Source: Zafaria cholistanensis (GTDB lineage Bacteria > Actinomycetota > Actinomycetes > Actinomycetales > Micrococcaceae). From it: DNA of 64,000 nt. Shown piece after piece: positions 1 to 9,195 of the stretch. The stretch spans positions 1-64,000 of the forward strand of contig NZ_BKDJ01000002.1 in NCBI RefSeq assembly GCF_008580665.1, written 5' to 3'. The notes under the pieces were generated by a model. It made no database searches and was not told where the DNA came from. It worked only from the letters and a program-made list of their open reading frames with translations. A program made the translations under genes and the position numbers. Position 1 is the first letter of the stretch; the number at the start of each line of letters is the position of its first letter.

Positions 1-323
1 GAGACGCGCCCGTCGACGCCGCCGGTGGCGGCCGCGACCGGGGCGAACAGGTCGCAGGCGGCCGCGACGTCCTCGGTGGTGATCTCGAAAACGGCGTGCT
101 CGACGTCGGCGCCGGCCGCGGCCAGCTCCGCCACCTGGCCCTCGTACGCGTGCCCGTTCTTCAGCGCGGCGGCGAAAATCGAGGGATTGGTGGTCACGCC
201 GACCACGTTCCGCCCGGTGATCAGGGCCGCCAGGGAACCGGACTCAAGGCGTTCGCGCGAGAGGTCGTCGAGCCAGATGGAGACTCCGGCATCGGAGAGG
301 GCCTGGGTGTTGGGGTTGCTCAC
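1..323 (-). CDS. tal: Transaldolase, N-terminal part (gene runs off the left edge)
   Basis: This is the first 107 codons or so of transaldolase, the cytosolic pentose phosphate enzyme that moves a dihydroxyacetone unit from sedoheptulose 7-phosphate to glyceraldehyde 3-phosphate. The reverse-strand translation starts [15 protein letters not shown] and contains [10 protein letters not shown] and the family signature GVTTNPSIF, followed by the [10 protein letters not shown] helix. The catalytic lysine would lie beyond the window. The GTG start is preceded by GGAAGGA. The gene follows tkt on the same strand after 77 bp, which suggests one transcription unit with tkt as in other actinobacteria. 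The family call is firm; the rest of the gene is unseen. Confidence 0.93.
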   Translation of the reverse strand, partial: MSNPNTQALSDAGVSIWLDDLSRERLESGSLAALITGRNVVGVTTNPSIFAAALKNGHAYEGQVAELAAAGADVEHAVFEITTEDVAAACDLFAPVAAATGGVDGRV

Positions 324-363
324 GGGGTCGTGTCCTTCCGTTGTACGTCAGGTGGGGAGGGGA

Positions 364-394
364 CGGGCGGGCGCCGGGTCGGGCCGCCCGCCCG
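364..394 (-). other. Hairpin in the tkt-tal gap
   Basis: A perfect 9-bp inverted repeat (CGGGCGGGC and GCCCGCCCG) with a 13-nt loop lies between tkt and tal. There is no T-tract, so it may be a processing or partial termination element that tunes tal relative to tkt. That role is inference. Confidence 0.35.
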
Positions 395-400
395 CCGGAG

Positions 401-2515
401 CTAGCGGGTTGCGGCCAGGCTCTCGCGGGCGGCGGCGGCCACGGCCTCGGCGGTCAGGCCGAATTCGCGGTAGAGCGTCTTGTAGTCGGCGCTGGCGCCA
501 AAGTGCTCCAGGGAGACGATGCGGCCGGCGTCGCCCACCAGGTCGCGCCAGCCCTGGCCGACCCCGGCCTCGACCGAGACGCGGGCGCGGACCGCTGCCG
601 GCAGGACCGACTCCCGGTAGGCGGAGTCCTGCTTGGCGAACCATTCCAGGCACGGGATGGAGACCACGCGGGTGGCGATGCCCTCCGCCTGGAGGGCCTC
701 GCGTGCCTCGACGGCGAGCTGGACCTCGGAGCCGGTGGCCAGCAGCAGCACCTCCGGCGCGGCGGCGGCCCCGTCCACGGTGGCCTCCGCCAGCACGTAC
801 GCGCCGCGCGCGACGCCGGAGGCGTCGCCAAAGCCGCCCTCGGCGGAACGGTCGTACACCGGCAGGTTCTGCCGGGTGAGGACGATTCCGGCCGGATTGG
901 AGGTGTTCTCCATGATGGTCTTCCAGGCCCACGCAACCTCGTTGGCGTCCGCGGGGCGCACGACGTCGAGGTTGGGGATCGCGCGCAGGGAAGCCAGCTG
1001 CTCCACCGGCTGGTGCGTCGGACCGTCCTCGCCCAGGCCGATCGAGTCGTGGGTCCACACGTAGATGGACGGCACCCCCATCAGCGCGGAGAGCCGGATG
1101 GCCGGGCGCTGGTAGTCGGAGAAGATCAGGAAGGTGCCGGAGAACGCGCGGGTGCCGGAGGAGAGCACGATGCCGTTCACGATGGCCGCCGCGGCGTGCT
1201 CGCGGATGCCGAAGTGCAGCACCCGGCCGTAGGGTCCGCCCTTCCAGGCCTGGGTCTGGCGGGAGGCGGGGATGAAGGAGGGGCTGCCCTCAATGGTGGT
1301 GTTGTTCGACTCGGCGAGGTCGGCCGAGCCGCCCCACAGTTCCGGCAGCTCCGGGCCGATCGCGTTCAGGACCTTGCCGGAGGCGGCGCGGGTGGAGACG
1401 TCGCGGCCGGCCGGGAACACCGGGAGGGCGTCTTCCCAGCCCTCGGGCAGGGCGCCGGCGGTGACGCGCTCCAGCAGGGCGGCGCGTTCCGGGTGGGCGG
1501 CTGCCCAGGCGTCGAAGGACTCATCCCAGGCGGCACGGGCCTCGGCGCCGCGGGCGGCGACCCCGCGGGCGTGCTCCAGCACGTCGGCGTCGATCACGAA
1601 GTTCGCCGCCGGGTCGAAGCCCAAGGCCTCCTTGAGGCCGGCGAGTTCAGCCGCGCCCAGGGCGGAACCGTGGATCTTGCCGGTGTTCTGCTTGGTGGGG
1701 GCCGGCCAGCCGATGACGGTGCGCAGCGAAATGATGGACGGGCGCCCCGTTTCCGCCTTGGCGGCGACCAGCGCGTTGTGCAGGGCCGCCATGTCCTCCA
1801 CGTACTCGCCGGTCTCGGTCCAGTCCACGCGCTGGGTGTGCCAGCCGTAGGCCTGGTAGCGGGCGAGGACGTCCTCGGTGAAGGCGATGTCGGTGTCGTC
1901 CTCGATGGAGATGTGGTTCTCGTCGTACACCACCACCAGGTTGCCCAGTTCCTGGTGTCCGGCCAGCGAGGAGGCCTCGGAGGTCACGCCCTCCTGGAGG
2001 TCGCCGTCGGAGGCGATGACCCACACGGTGTGGTCGAACGGGCTGGTGCCCGCCGGGGCCTCCGGATCCAGCAGGCCGCGCATGCGGCGCTGGGCGTAGG
2101 CGAAGCCGACGGCGGAGGCCAGGCCCTGGCCCAGCGGGCCGGTGGTGATCTCGACTCCGGCGGTGTGGCCGTACTCCGGGTGTCCCGGGGTCTTGGCGCC
2201 CCAAGTGCGCAGGGACTCCAGGTCCTCCAGCTCCAGGCCGTAGCCGGAGAGGAACAGCTGCAGGTAGAGGGTCAGGGAGGTGTGGCCGGGGGAGAGGATG
2301 AAGCGGTCCCGGCCCAGCCAGGACGGGTCGGACGGGTCGTGGCGCATGTGCTGCTGGAAGAGCAGGTAGGCCGCCGGGGCAAGGCTCATCGCGGTGCCGG
2401 GGTGGCCGTTACCGACCTTCTCAACGGCATCCGCGGCCAGAACGCGCGCGGTGTTGACCGCCCGCTGGTCCAGCTCGGTCCATGTCAATTCCCGAACGTC
2501 TGACTGTGGCGCCAC
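401..2515 (-). CDS. tkt: Transketolase
   Basis: Thiamine diphosphate- and Mg-dependent transketolase, which transfers two-carbon ketol units in the non-oxidative pentose phosphate pathway. The protein has the expected order of pyrophosphate-binding, pyrimidine-binding and C-terminal domains: [10 protein letters not shown] near residue 38, the ThDP motif ASDGDLQEG, then [20 protein letters not shown] in the pyrimidine domain. Length is 704 aa from the chosen GTG, normal for the family. The start is ambiguous. GTG at 2515 has GAGGGA 7 nt upstream and matches the short N-terminus expected of homologues (my recollection). GTG at 2545 has GGGGAG 6 nt upstream and would add ten residues. The gene is divergent from ctaB and followed by tal. 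Confidence 0.96.
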   Translation of the reverse strand: MAPQSDVRELTWTELDQRAVNTARVLAADAVEKVGNGHPGTAMSLAPAAYLLFQQHMRHDPSDPSWLGRDRFILSPGHTSLTLYLQLFLSGYGLELEDLESLRTWGAKTPGHPEYGHTAGVEITTGPLGQGLASAVGFAYAQRRMRGLLDPEAPAGTSPFDHTVWVIASDGDLQEGVTSEASSLAGHQELGNLVVVYDENHISIEDDTDIAFTEDVLARYQAYGWHTQRVDWTETGEYVEDMAALHNALVAAKAETGRPSIISLRTVIGWPAPTKQNTGKIHGSALGAAELAGLKEALGFDPAANFVIDADVLEHARGVAARGAEARAAWDESFDAWAAAHPERAALLERVTAGALPEGWEDALPVFPAGRDVSTRAASGKVLNAIGPELPELWGGSADLAESNNTTIEGSPSFIPASRQTQAWKGGPYGRVLHFGIREHAAAAIVNGIVLSSGTRAFSGTFLIFSDYQRPAIRLSALMGVPSIYVWTHDSIGLGEDGPTHQPVEQLASLRAIPNLDVVRPADANEVAWAWKTIMENTSNPAGIVLTRQNLPVYDRSAEGGFGDASGVARGAYVLAEATVDGAAAAPEVLLLATGSEVQLAVEAREALQAEGIATRVVSIPCLEWFAKQDSAYRESVLPAAVRARVSVEAGVGQGWRDLVGDAGRIVSLEHFGASADYKTLYREFGLTAEAVAAAARESLAATR

Positions 2516-2761
2516 GGTGTGGTCCCTCTCTGTGTGATTCAGCACGATGCACTCCCCGGGCCCAGTGCCGGGACATGCGACTGCGCCGCCTGGTGGCCGC
2601 CCCACCGGGGGGAGGGGAGGCTGGGCACCGGCGCATCCGATCCCACCTTATCCCGGCAGGGCTGGGCATTTCCGTTTTTTGCGGGCTCTGGAATCGGTGT
2701 TCCGCGCGTGCCGGGAGCCGGGGCCGTCCCCCCTCACCGTTTTCTACCGCGCGTAAAAGGG

Positions 2762-2767
2762 TATGAT
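2762..2767 (+). promoter_or_regulatory. Probable -10 box of ctaB
   Basis: TATGAT differs from the TATAAT consensus at one base and lies inside the inverted repeat GGGTATGATTACCC (2759-2772). It is 38 bp before the ctaB ATG, giving a short leader of about 30 nt. The -35 region (near 2739) is poor. The rest of the 2516-2805 divergent gap shows no gene. Confidence 0.45.
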
Positions 2768-2805
2768 TACCCAGTCTGTCCAAATACCCCAGAGAACTGA
2801 GTGGC

Positions 2806-3789
2806 ATGTCAGTGAACACCGTTCGCGCTGCCGCGGCTCCGAGCCGCGCGGCGCGCCAGCCCGGAGAAGCCCTGGGCGGTTTCGTGGGACGCAAGGCGAA
2901 GGCCTACCTGGCCCTGACCAAGCCGCGCGTCGTGGAACTGCTGCTTGTCACCACCCTGCCCACGATGATCTTTGCCCAGCGGGGCTTCCCGGACGTGGTG
3001 ACGATGGTTGCGACGCTGGTCGGCGGGGCCATGGCCGCGGGCAGCTCCGGTGCCTTCAACTGCTACTTCGACCGGGACATCGACAAGGTCATGCACCGCA
3101 CCGAGGGTCGCCCGCTGGTCACCGGCGAGGTTACCCCGCGCGAGGCGCTGCTGTTCTCCTGGGTCCTTGGCGTGGCCTCGATCGCCGTTCTCTGGGCCGG
3201 CACCAACGTGCTGACCGCCGCCCTGGGCCTGGCCGCAATCCTGTTCTACGTGGTGCTGTACACGCTGATCCTCAAGCGCCGCACCGCACAGAACATCGTT
3301 TGGGGCGGGATCGCCGGCTGCATGCCGGTGCTGATCGCCTGGGCCGCGGTGACCAACACGATTGAGTGGCCGGCGATCATTCTGTTCCTGATCATCTTCC
3401 TGTGGACTCCGCCGCACTACTGGCCGCTGTCCATGAAGTACGCGGAGGACTACTCCGCTGCCCGGGTTCCGATGCTCGGCGCCATCGCCAATGCGCGGAC
3501 CGTGTCCGTGCAGGTTGTGCTCTACGCCTGGGCCACGGTGGTCTGTTCGCTGCTGCTGGCCCCCATGGGCTACGCCGGCATCGTCTACACCGTTATCGCG
3601 GCGGTGTCCGGCGGCTGGTTCATCTACGAATCCCACATCCTCTACCGCGAGGCCCGCCGCGAGCACACTCCCCAGGAAATGAACAAAAAGGCGATGAAGG
3701 TCTTCCACATCTCCATCACCTACCTGACGCTGGTCTTCGTCGCCCTGGCGGTGGACCCCTTCGTCGGCTCGCCGCTCTTCCAGCGGTAG
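2806..3789 (+). CDS. ctaB: Protoheme IX farnesyltransferase (heme O synthase)
   Basis: Membrane prenyltransferase of the UbiA superfamily that adds a farnesyl group to protoheme to give heme O, the first step toward heme A of aa3 cytochrome oxidase. After a 30-residue polar N-terminus the motif [16 protein letters not shown] opens the first membrane segment. The Asp-rich site [15 protein letters not shown] near residues 83-97 and the second conserved loop [11 protein letters not shown] mark the family. There are about nine hydrophobic segments in 327 aa. ctaA, which uses the product, lies 400 bp downstream in convergent orientation. A weak GAGAACTGAG precedes the ATG. Confidence 0.96.
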   Translation: MSVNTVRAAAAPSRAARQPGEALGGFVGRKAKAYLALTKPRVVELLLVTTLPTMIFAQRGFPDVVTMVATLVGGAMAAGSSGAFNCYFDRDIDKVMHRTEGRPLVTGEVTPREALLFSWVLGVASIAVLWAGTNVLTAALGLAAILFYVVLYTLILKRRTAQNIVWGGIAGCMPVLIAWAAVTNTIEWPAIILFLIIFLWTPPHYWPLSMKYAEDYSAARVPMLGAIANARTVSVQVVLYAWATVVCSLLLAPMGYAGIVYTVIAAVSGGWFIYESHILYREARREHTPQEMNKKAMKVFHISITYLTLVFVALAVDPFVGSPLFQR

Positions 3790-3847
3790 GCTCCCGCCCT
3801 TCCCCGGCAGCGCAGGCCGCGTCCCCGCGGCAGGCTCCGGCCTCTGC

Positions 3848-3880
3848 AGCGCCCCGCAGGCACCTTGCTTGCGGGGCGCT
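3848..3880 (+). terminator. Terminator hairpin after ctaB
   Basis: An 11-bp perfect stem (AGCGCCCCGCA with TGCGGGGCGCT, loop of 11 nt) is followed by a short T run. It sits 58 bp past the ctaB stop and is the only good terminator before the convergent ctaA. Confidence 0.65.
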
Positions 3881-3905
3881 TTGGCGTTCTTCGGGCGGCG
3901 GCAAC

Positions 3906-4170
3906 ACGGGTGGCGGCAGCACGGGTGGCGGCAGCGCTGGTGGCTTGTGGTGAGGGCCCCGGAGCATGGACAGGGACCGCGGAGACAGGGACCGCGGAGA
4001 CAGGGACCGCCTGCAGGGACGGGGACTGCGGGAACGCCTGCAGGGACGGGGACTACGGGGACAGGAGAGGGGACCGGCCCGGGCAGGGAAACGGTGGCAG
4101 CGCCGGACGGGAAAGTACGCGCGGGCCGGCCTTGGCCCAGGCTGGAGCCCAGGCCCGAGCCCAGGCCGGA
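3906..4170. repeat. Cluster of three tandem/direct repeat families in the ctaB-ctaA gap
   Basis: The 400-bp convergent gap (3790-4191) has no credible gene. It holds a 15-bp unit ACGGGTGGCGGCAGC twice in tandem (3906-3935); a 15-bp unit CAGGGACCGCGGAGA in about 2.6 copies (3971-4010); a 19-bp unit GCCTGCAGGGACGGGGACT twice, 27 bp apart (4009-4027, 4036-4054); and a 12-bp unit GCCCAGGCYSGA three times (4135-4170). A small hairpin (4173-4188, CCCGGCT/AGCCGGG) just past the ctaA stop may help end that transcript. Confidence 0.85.
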
Positions 4171-4191
4171 GCCCCGGCTAAAGCCGGGAGG

Positions 4192-5127
4192 TCAGAGCGG
4201 GAAGCGGCCCGTGGAGCGGTCCCAGGCGTTGGTGGCCGCGGCTGCCAGCAGCGCCGCGCCGAGCATGTGGGCCAGCACCAGCACCACGGGCAGCCCTGTG
4301 AAGTGCTGCCAGTAGCCGATGCCGGCCTGGAGGACCAGGACGGCGGCCAGCAGCAGCAGGGCCCGCCGCAGCCCGGCCGGGGCTGGAGCGCGGAAGGCGA
4401 GGAACAGCGCCAGGGCCGTGGCCGCCACCAGCAGGTAGACCGGCATCGCGTGCAGTCGGGTGACCAGCAGGGCATCGAAGCCGTGGCGCGGCGCGGCGGC
4501 ATCGCCGGCGTGCGGGCCGGTGCCGGTGACGATGGTGCCCAGGCAGATTGCGGCGGCGGAGGCCACCAGGACCGCCCAGCCGAGGCTCCGCTGGGAGCCG
4601 GCCAGGTGGGGAGCAGCCAGGGGCCCCTCCCCGCGCACCACCCGGCCGGTGCGGTTCACCATGAGGGTTGCCGCACAGACCATCAGCGACGAGGCCAGGA
4701 AGTGCAGGCTCACCACCCAGGGGTTCAGGTCGGTCCAGACCGTGATGCCGCCGATGACGGCCTGCAGGGGGATTCCGGCCAGCAGGGCCGCGGCCAGGGC
4801 GAACACGGTGCGGTGCTCCTTGCGGCCCCTCCACACGGACGCGAGCATGGCCACGGCGACAGCTGCCAGCACGAAGGTCAGCATGCGGTTGCCGAACTCG
4901 ATCAGCCCGTGGATGCCCATTTCGGCAGTCGGGGTCATGGTCCCGGGCATGCAGTTGGGCCACTCGGCGCAGCCAAGGCCCGACTTGGTCAGGCGGACCG
5001 CTCCTCCGGTGATGATGATGGCGACCTCGGAAACCAGCGAGGCGACGGCCAGGCGATGGACCGCGGGGGTGATCCGGGCCGGCAGGCGGGCGGCAAGGCG
5101 GGCCAGGGGTGCAGGGGCGGTGGTCAT
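4192..5127 (-). CDS. ctaA: Heme A synthase, COX15/CtaA family
   Basis: Integral membrane monooxygenase that oxidises the C8 methyl of heme O to the formyl group of heme A. About eight hydrophobic segments fill 311 aa. Conserved histidine sites are visible: GLGCAEWPNCMPG in the first extracellular loop, then IHGLIEFGNRMLTF, VSLHFLASS and, late in the protein, LVTRLHAMPVYL, matching the heme-ligating histidine helices of the family. The ATG (MTTAPAPLARL) is chosen because the longer reading frame upstream only overlaps the ABC permease gene. It lies 19 bp downstream of that permease on the same strand and is probably its operon partner. Confidence 0.93.
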   Translation of the reverse strand: MTTAPAPLARLAARLPARITPAVHRLAVASLVSEVAIIITGGAVRLTKSGLGCAEWPNCMPGTMTPTAEMGIHGLIEFGNRMLTFVLAAVAVAMLASVWRGRKEHRTVFALAAALLAGIPLQAVIGGITVWTDLNPWVVSLHFLASSLMVCAATLMVNRTGRVVRGEGPLAAPHLAGSQRSLGWAVLVASAAAICLGTIVTGTGPHAGDAAAPRHGFDALLVTRLHAMPVYLLVAATALALFLAFRAPAPAGLRRALLLLAAVLVLQAGIGYWQHFTGLPVVLVLAHMLGAALLAAAATNAWDRSTGRFPL

Positions 5128-5146
5128 GCGTTCAGCTCCAATTGGG

Positions 5147-5896
5147 CTAGTTCCACTTGAACCAGCGGGTGGCGGCGAAACCGGCGAGGAGGGACCACAC
5201 CAGCAGGATGGCAAGGGCGGCCCCGTCCAGGCGCCCCTCGATGAGGGCGGCACGGAGCCCGTCGCCCAAGGCCCCGGAGGGCAGCAGCTCCACGGCCGGC
5301 TGCATGGGGGCGGGCAGCCGCGTGCCCGGAATCAGGATGCCGCCGACGGCCGCCAGCAGCACCCAAACCAGGTTCGTGATGGCGAGCGTGGCCTCCGGGC
5401 GGACGGTGCCGGCGACCCACAGGCCCAACGCGGTGAAGGCGGCGGCGCCCAGCAGCAGCAGGAACAGCCCCAGCAGGATGCCGGACGGCTGGGGCTGCCA
5501 GCCCAGGGCCAGGGCGGTCCCCCCGACCACGACCAGCTGCACCGCCAGCACGGCCACCACCGCGATCGCCTTGCCGAAGACCAGCCCGGCGCGCCCCAGG
5601 GGGGTGGTGGACAGGAACCGGAGCACGCCATAGCGGCGGTCGAAACCGGTCGCGATGCCCTGCCCCGTGAACGCGGTGGACATCACGCACAGCGCCAGCA
5701 CGCCCGGAACGGCCGCGTCGATGCGACGGTCCGCCACGCCGTCGAGCAGGCCGGTGAAGGCCAGCCCGAACAGGGCCATGACCGGCAGGACGACGGCGAG
5801 CACCAGCTGTTCGCCGTTGCGCAGCATGGCGCGGGTCTCGTACCCCCCGTGGCGCAGGATGCGCGCCACTTGCGGGGCGGCGTTGCCCTCAGGCAC
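5147..5896 (-). CDS. ABC transporter permease (ABC-2 type)
   Basis: Membrane subunit of an ABC-2 type exporter, 249 aa with six predicted membrane segments. The GTG start (VPEGNAAPQVARIL) overlaps the end of the ATPase gene by 8 bp, so the two subunits are very likely translationally coupled. The conserved stretch RRYGVLRFLSTTPLGRAGLVFGKAIAV is the typical cytoplasmic elbow helix region of ABC-2 permeases. The substrate is unknown. The placement between its ATPase and ctaA, and a similar arrangement beside the mycobacterial suf operon as I recall it, hints at a role tied to heme or cytochrome maturation; this is inference. Confidence 0.85.
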   Translation of the reverse strand: MPEGNAAPQVARILRHGGYETRAMLRNGEQLVLAVVLPVMALFGLAFTGLLDGVADRRIDAAVPGVLALCVMSTAFTGQGIATGFDRRYGVLRFLSTTPLGRAGLVFGKAIAVVAVLAVQLVVVGGTALALGWQPQPSGILLGLFLLLLGAAAFTALGLWVAGTVRPEATLAITNLVWVLLAAVGGILIPGTRLPAPMQPAVELLPSGALGDGLRAALIEGRLDGAALAILLVWSLLAGFAATRWFKWN

Positions 5897-6842
5897 GGGT
5901 GCCTCCTTCGGCGATTTCCAGGAAGACGTCCTCGAGCGTGCGCGGCTGCATGGAGACGGCGTCGGGGAAGACGCCCAGCTGCTGCCACCAGCCGGCGAGG
6001 TCGGCGAGGTCGGCGGGCGTGCGCAGCCCGTGAGCCAGGTACCGGCCCGCGGACACCTCGACCACGGAACGCCCGTCCGTCCACAGTGGCGGCTGAAGGC
6101 CCGGGCGCGCGGAGAACTCCAGGGTGCGCGCATCGGCGTCGGACGACGTGCGGGCGGTGAGTTCCGAGACGGTGCCCTCGGCGACGTTCACGCCGCGGTC
6201 GATGATGTAGACGTAGTCGGAGAGGCGCTGGGCGTCCTCCATCAGGTGCGTCGTGAGCACGATGCACAGGCCCCGGTCGCGCAGTTCGACGATCAGGTCG
6301 AAGACCGTCTGGCGCGATTGGGGGTCCAGTCCCGCGCTGGGCTCGTCGAGGAACACGACCTCGGGGTTTCCGGCAAGGGCCGCGGCAAGGGCCACGCGCT
6401 GGCGCTGGCCCCCGGAGAGGCGCCGGATGGTGGTGTGGGAAAAATCGCTGATGCCCAGCCGCTCGGCCAGCGCCGCAATGTCGGCCGGGTTCCGGTACAT
6501 CCCGGCCACGTGGCGCAGCAGCTCCATCGGCTTGGCCGAGGGCGGCAGGCCGCCGTCCTGCAGCATGACCCCCACGCGCGAGCGCAGCCGGCTGCCGGCG
6601 GAGGCGGGGTCCTCGCCGAGCAGGCGCACGGTCCCGCCGTCGGCCTTCAGGAGTCCCTGCGCGCAGGCAAGGGTGGTGGACTTGCCCGCCCCGTTGGAGC
6701 CCAGGAGCGTGGTGACGCGGCCCGGGGAGGCGCTGAGGCTGATGCCGTCCAGGACGCGGACCATGCGCCCGTTGAGGGCGGCGACGGGACCGAAGTCCTT
6801 GCGGAGGCGGTCGACGACGAGGCTGGGTTCGGCTGCGGGCAC
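5889..6842 (-). CDS. ABC transporter ATP-binding protein (DrrA/CcmA type)
   Basis: Cytosolic nucleotide-binding subunit of the ABC-2 exporter whose permease follows with 8 bp overlap. Walker A is GSNGAGKST near residue 48, the Q-loop is MLQDGG, the signature is RLSGGQRQRV, Walker B is VVFLDEPSAGLD and the switch histidine is LTTH. After residue 225 comes the roughly 90-aa C-terminal extension seen in antibiotic/lipid exporter ATPases. The GTG start is supported by a TAGAAT hexamer 6 nt upstream and no Shine-Dalgarno, pointing to a leaderless message. The gene is divergent from sufR with 102 bp between starts. Confidence 0.9.
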   Translation of the reverse strand: MPAAEPSLVVDRLRKDFGPVAALNGRMVRVLDGISLSASPGRVTTLLGSNGAGKSTTLACAQGLLKADGGTVRLLGEDPASAGSRLRSRVGVMLQDGGLPPSAKPMELLRHVAGMYRNPADIAALAERLGISDFSHTTIRRLSGGQRQRVALAAALAGNPEVVFLDEPSAGLDPQSRQTVFDLIVELRDRGLCIVLTTHLMEDAQRLSDYVYIIDRGVNVAEGTVSELTARTSSDADARTLEFSARPGLQPPLWTDGRSVVEVSAGRYLAHGLRTPADLADLAGWWQQLGVFPDAVSMQPRTLEDVFLEIAEGGTRA

Positions 6843-6848
6843 CGGACC

Positions 6849-6854
6849 ATTCTA
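6849..6854 (-). promoter_or_regulatory. -10 box of the ABC/ctaA operon (leaderless)
   Basis: On the reverse strand TAGAAT ends 6 nt before the GTG of the ATPase gene, so transcription would begin at or next to the start codon. No convincing -35 is visible. Confidence 0.5.
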
Positions 6855-6932
6855 CGGGACCCGCACCGGGCGTCCGGTGTGTGACCGGCTCCACTAAGCC
6901 CGTCCTTACTAGCGGTTGGGGGTCCATTAGCG

Positions 6933-6938
6933 CATGAT
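6933..6938 (+). promoter_or_regulatory. Possible -10 box of sufR (leaderless)
   Basis: CATGAT (4 of 6 to consensus) ends 6 nt before the sufR GTG and there is no Shine-Dalgarno. Just upstream, ACTAGCG (6908-6914) and ATTAGCG (6926-6932) form an imperfect direct repeat 18 bp apart that could be an operator. Confidence 0.35.
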
Positions 6939-6944
6939 TGTGTT

Positions 6945-7736
6945 GTGTATTCTTCCCAGCAAACCGTGCCCGGGCCGGACCCTGCGGTCCGTGCGCCGTC
7001 CGGGCCCTTGGAAAACGAGGAGCGCACCCGCGACCGCGTACTCCACGCGGTGTTGGAAGAGGGGCCGGTCAGCGCCGCCGAGCTGGGCGAACTGCTCGGC
7101 TTCACGCCCGCCGCGGTCCGCCGCCACCTTGATGCCCTGAGCCGCCAGGGCCTGGTCGAGGTGAAGCTTGTCGCCAACCAGGCCGCCGGCGCCGGGCGGC
7201 CCGCCCGCCGCTACGTGCTGAGCCACCGCGGCCAGGCCAAGCTGGGCAACGACTATCTGGACATCGCCACCGAAGCCCTCGCCGAGCTCGGCCGTGCCGC
7301 CGGCCCCGAGGCGGTCGACGCCTTCGCCGCACGCCGCTTCGAGGCCATGGAACGGCGCTACCGACCCGCCGTGGAAGCCGCGGGAGAGTCCTTGAGCGCC
7401 CGTGCCGACGCCCTGGCGGCGGCCCTGAGCGCCGACGGCTTTGTCGCCTCCACCCGCTCCGTGGGAACCAACCTGCCCAGCGCCACCATGCTCAGCGTCC
7501 AACTGTGCCAGGGGCACTGCCCCATCCAGGACCTGGCCCGGGAGTTCCCGGTTTTCTGCGAAAAGGAGGCCCAGGCCTTTTCCCGCCTCCTCGGAGTCGA
7601 CGTGCGGCGCCTGTCCACGTTGGCCCGGGGCGGCCACGTCTGTACGACCCACATTCCCGTGGGCCGCAACCATGCTCCTCAGCGCGCTGAGAAGAGAACT
7701 CGAGTCAAGATCACGAAGCAGGAGAGGCCGCGATGA
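6945..7736 (+). CDS. sufR: SufR-type Fe-S sensing transcriptional repressor
   Basis: Predicted repressor of the downstream SUF operon. A winged helix-turn-helix covers residues 40-75 ([20 protein letters not shown]). The C-terminal half carries four cysteines suited to hold a cluster: C188 and C192 in CQGHC, C205 in FPVFCEKE and C233 in HVCTTH, the pattern known from cyanobacterial and mycobacterial SufR. The family represses suf when the cluster is present and releases DNA when it is lost. The gene is first in the operon and its stop overlaps the sufB start by 4 bp (ATGA). The GTG start lacks a Shine-Dalgarno and fits a leaderless transcript. The first 20 residues look disordered. Confidence 0.92.
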   Translation: MYSSQQTVPGPDPAVRAPSGPLENEERTRDRVLHAVLEEGPVSAAELGELLGFTPAAVRRHLDALSRQGLVEVKLVANQAAGAGRPARRYVLSHRGQAKLGNDYLDIATEALAELGRAAGPEAVDAFAARRFEAMERRYRPAVEAAGESLSARADALAAALSADGFVASTRSVGTNLPSATMLSVQLCQGHCPIQDLAREFPVFCEKEAQAFSRLLGVDVRRLSTLARGGHVCTTHIPVGRNHAPQRAEKRTRVKITKQERPR

Positions 7737-9193
7737 CGGATCAGATTGCACAGGAGTCCGCCGACCCCGGCGTGATTGCCGGGATCCTGGAGAAGAACCC
7801 AGAACTCCAGGGCATCGGCAACTACGAATACGGATGGTCCGACAAGAACGACGCCGGTGCCAACGCCAAGCGCGGCATCGACGAGGACGTCGTGCGGGAC
7901 ATTTCCGCGAAGAAGAGCGAGCCCAAATGGATGCTCGACCTGCGCCTGAAGGGCCTGAAGTACTTCGAGCGCAAGCCGATGCCGACCTGGGGCCCGGACC
8001 TCAGCGGCATCGACTTCGACAACATCAAGTACTTCGTGCGCTCCACGGAGAAGCAGGCCGCCACCTGGGAGGACCTGCCGGAGGACATCCGCAACACCTA
8101 CGAGAAGCTGGGCATCCCGGAGGCCGAGCGCTCCCGCCTGGTCTCGGGCGTGGCGGCACAGTATGAGTCCGAGGTTGTCTACCACCAGATCCGCGAGGAC
8201 CTTGAGGCCCAGGGCGTTATCTTCCTGGACACGGACACGGCGCTGAAGGAGCACCCGGAGATCTTCCAGGAGTACTTCGGGACGGTCATTCCGGTGGGCG
8301 ACAACAAGTTCGCCTCGCTGAACACCGCCGTGTGGTCCGGCGGCTCCTTCGTGTACGTGCCCAAGGGCGTGCACGTGGAGATCCCGCTGCAGGCCTACTT
8401 CCGCATCAACACGGAAAACATGGGCCAGTTTGAGCGCACGCTGATCATCGCGGACGAGGACTCCTACGTCCACTACATCGAGGGCTGCACCGCCCCGATC
8501 TACCAGTCCGACTCGCTGCACTCGGCCGTGGTGGAGATCATCGTGAAGAAGGGCGCCCGCGTCCGCTACACGACCATCCAGAACTGGTCCACCAACGTCT
8601 ACAACCTGGTCACCAAGCGCGCCGTCTGCGAGGCCGGCGCCACCATGGAGTGGGTGGACGGCAACATCGGCTCCAAGGTCACCATGAAGTACCCGGCCGT
8701 CTACCTGGTCGGCGAGCACGCCAAGGGAGAGACCCTCTCCATCGCCTTCGCCGGCGAGGGCCAGCACCAGGACACCGGCTCCAAGATGGTCCACATTGCG
8801 CCCAACACGTCCTCCTCGATCGTGGCCAAGTCCGTGGCCCGCAACGGTGGCCGTTCGGCCTACCGCGGCCTGGTCCAGGTCCGCGAGGGCGCCAAGGGGT
8901 CGAAGAACTCGGTGGTCTGCGACGCGCTGCTGGTGGACACGATCTCCCGCTCGGACACCTACCCGTACATCGACGTCCGCGAGGACGACGTCACGATGGG
9001 CCACGAGGCGACCGTCTCCCGGGTCAGCGAGGAGCAGCTGTTCTACCTGATGTCCCGCGGCCTGGCCGAGGACGAGGCCATGGCCATGATCGTCCGCGGC
9101 TTCGTGGAGCCCATCGCCCGCGAGCTGCCGATGGAGTACGCCCTGGAACTGAACCGCCTCATTGAACTGCAGATGGAAGGATCCGTCGGTTAG
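7733..9193 (+). CDS. sufB: Fe-S cluster assembly scaffold protein SufB
   Basis: Scaffold subunit of the SufBCD complex, on which Fe-S clusters are built in the cytosol. The 486-aa sequence shows the SufB core: [11 protein letters not shown] near the N-terminus, [18 protein letters not shown], the long parallel beta-helix with [22 protein letters not shown] and [20 protein letters not shown], and the C-terminal [23 protein letters not shown] that packs on SufC. The start codon overlaps sufR, so the repressor and scaffold are translated together. sufD follows after 2 bp. Confidence 0.97.
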   Translation: MTDQIAQESADPGVIAGILEKNPELQGIGNYEYGWSDKNDAGANAKRGIDEDVVRDISAKKSEPKWMLDLRLKGLKYFERKPMPTWGPDLSGIDFDNIKYFVRSTEKQAATWEDLPEDIRNTYEKLGIPEAERSRLVSGVAAQYESEVVYHQIREDLEAQGVIFLDTDTALKEHPEIFQEYFGTVIPVGDNKFASLNTAVWSGGSFVYVPKGVHVEIPLQAYFRINTENMGQFERTLIIADEDSYVHYIEGCTAPIYQSDSLHSAVVEIIVKKGARVRYTTIQNWSTNVYNLVTKRAVCEAGATMEWVDGNIGSKVTMKYPAVYLVGEHAKGETLSIAFAGEGQHQDTGSKMVHIAPNTSSSIVAKSVARNGGRSAYRGLVQVREGAKGSKNSVVCDALLVDTISRSDTYPYIDVREDDVTMGHEATVSRVSEEQLFYLMSRGLAEDEAMAMIVRGFVEPIARELPMEYALELNRLIELQMEGSVG

Positions 9194-9195
9194 CC

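Noticed and set aside
341-2503. Long open frame antisense to tkt (720 codons)
   Set aside because: It is a shadow of the transketolase gene produced by high GC at third positions; the composition is Gly/Arg/Val rich and no family is recognisable. Similar shadows oppose pepN (27898-30831) and the fadE/GT genes (38835-42821).
6843-6944. Cyanobacterial-type SufR box (CAAC-N6-GTTG)
   Set aside because: No such inverted repeat occurs in the intergenic region; only an imperfect direct repeat is present.
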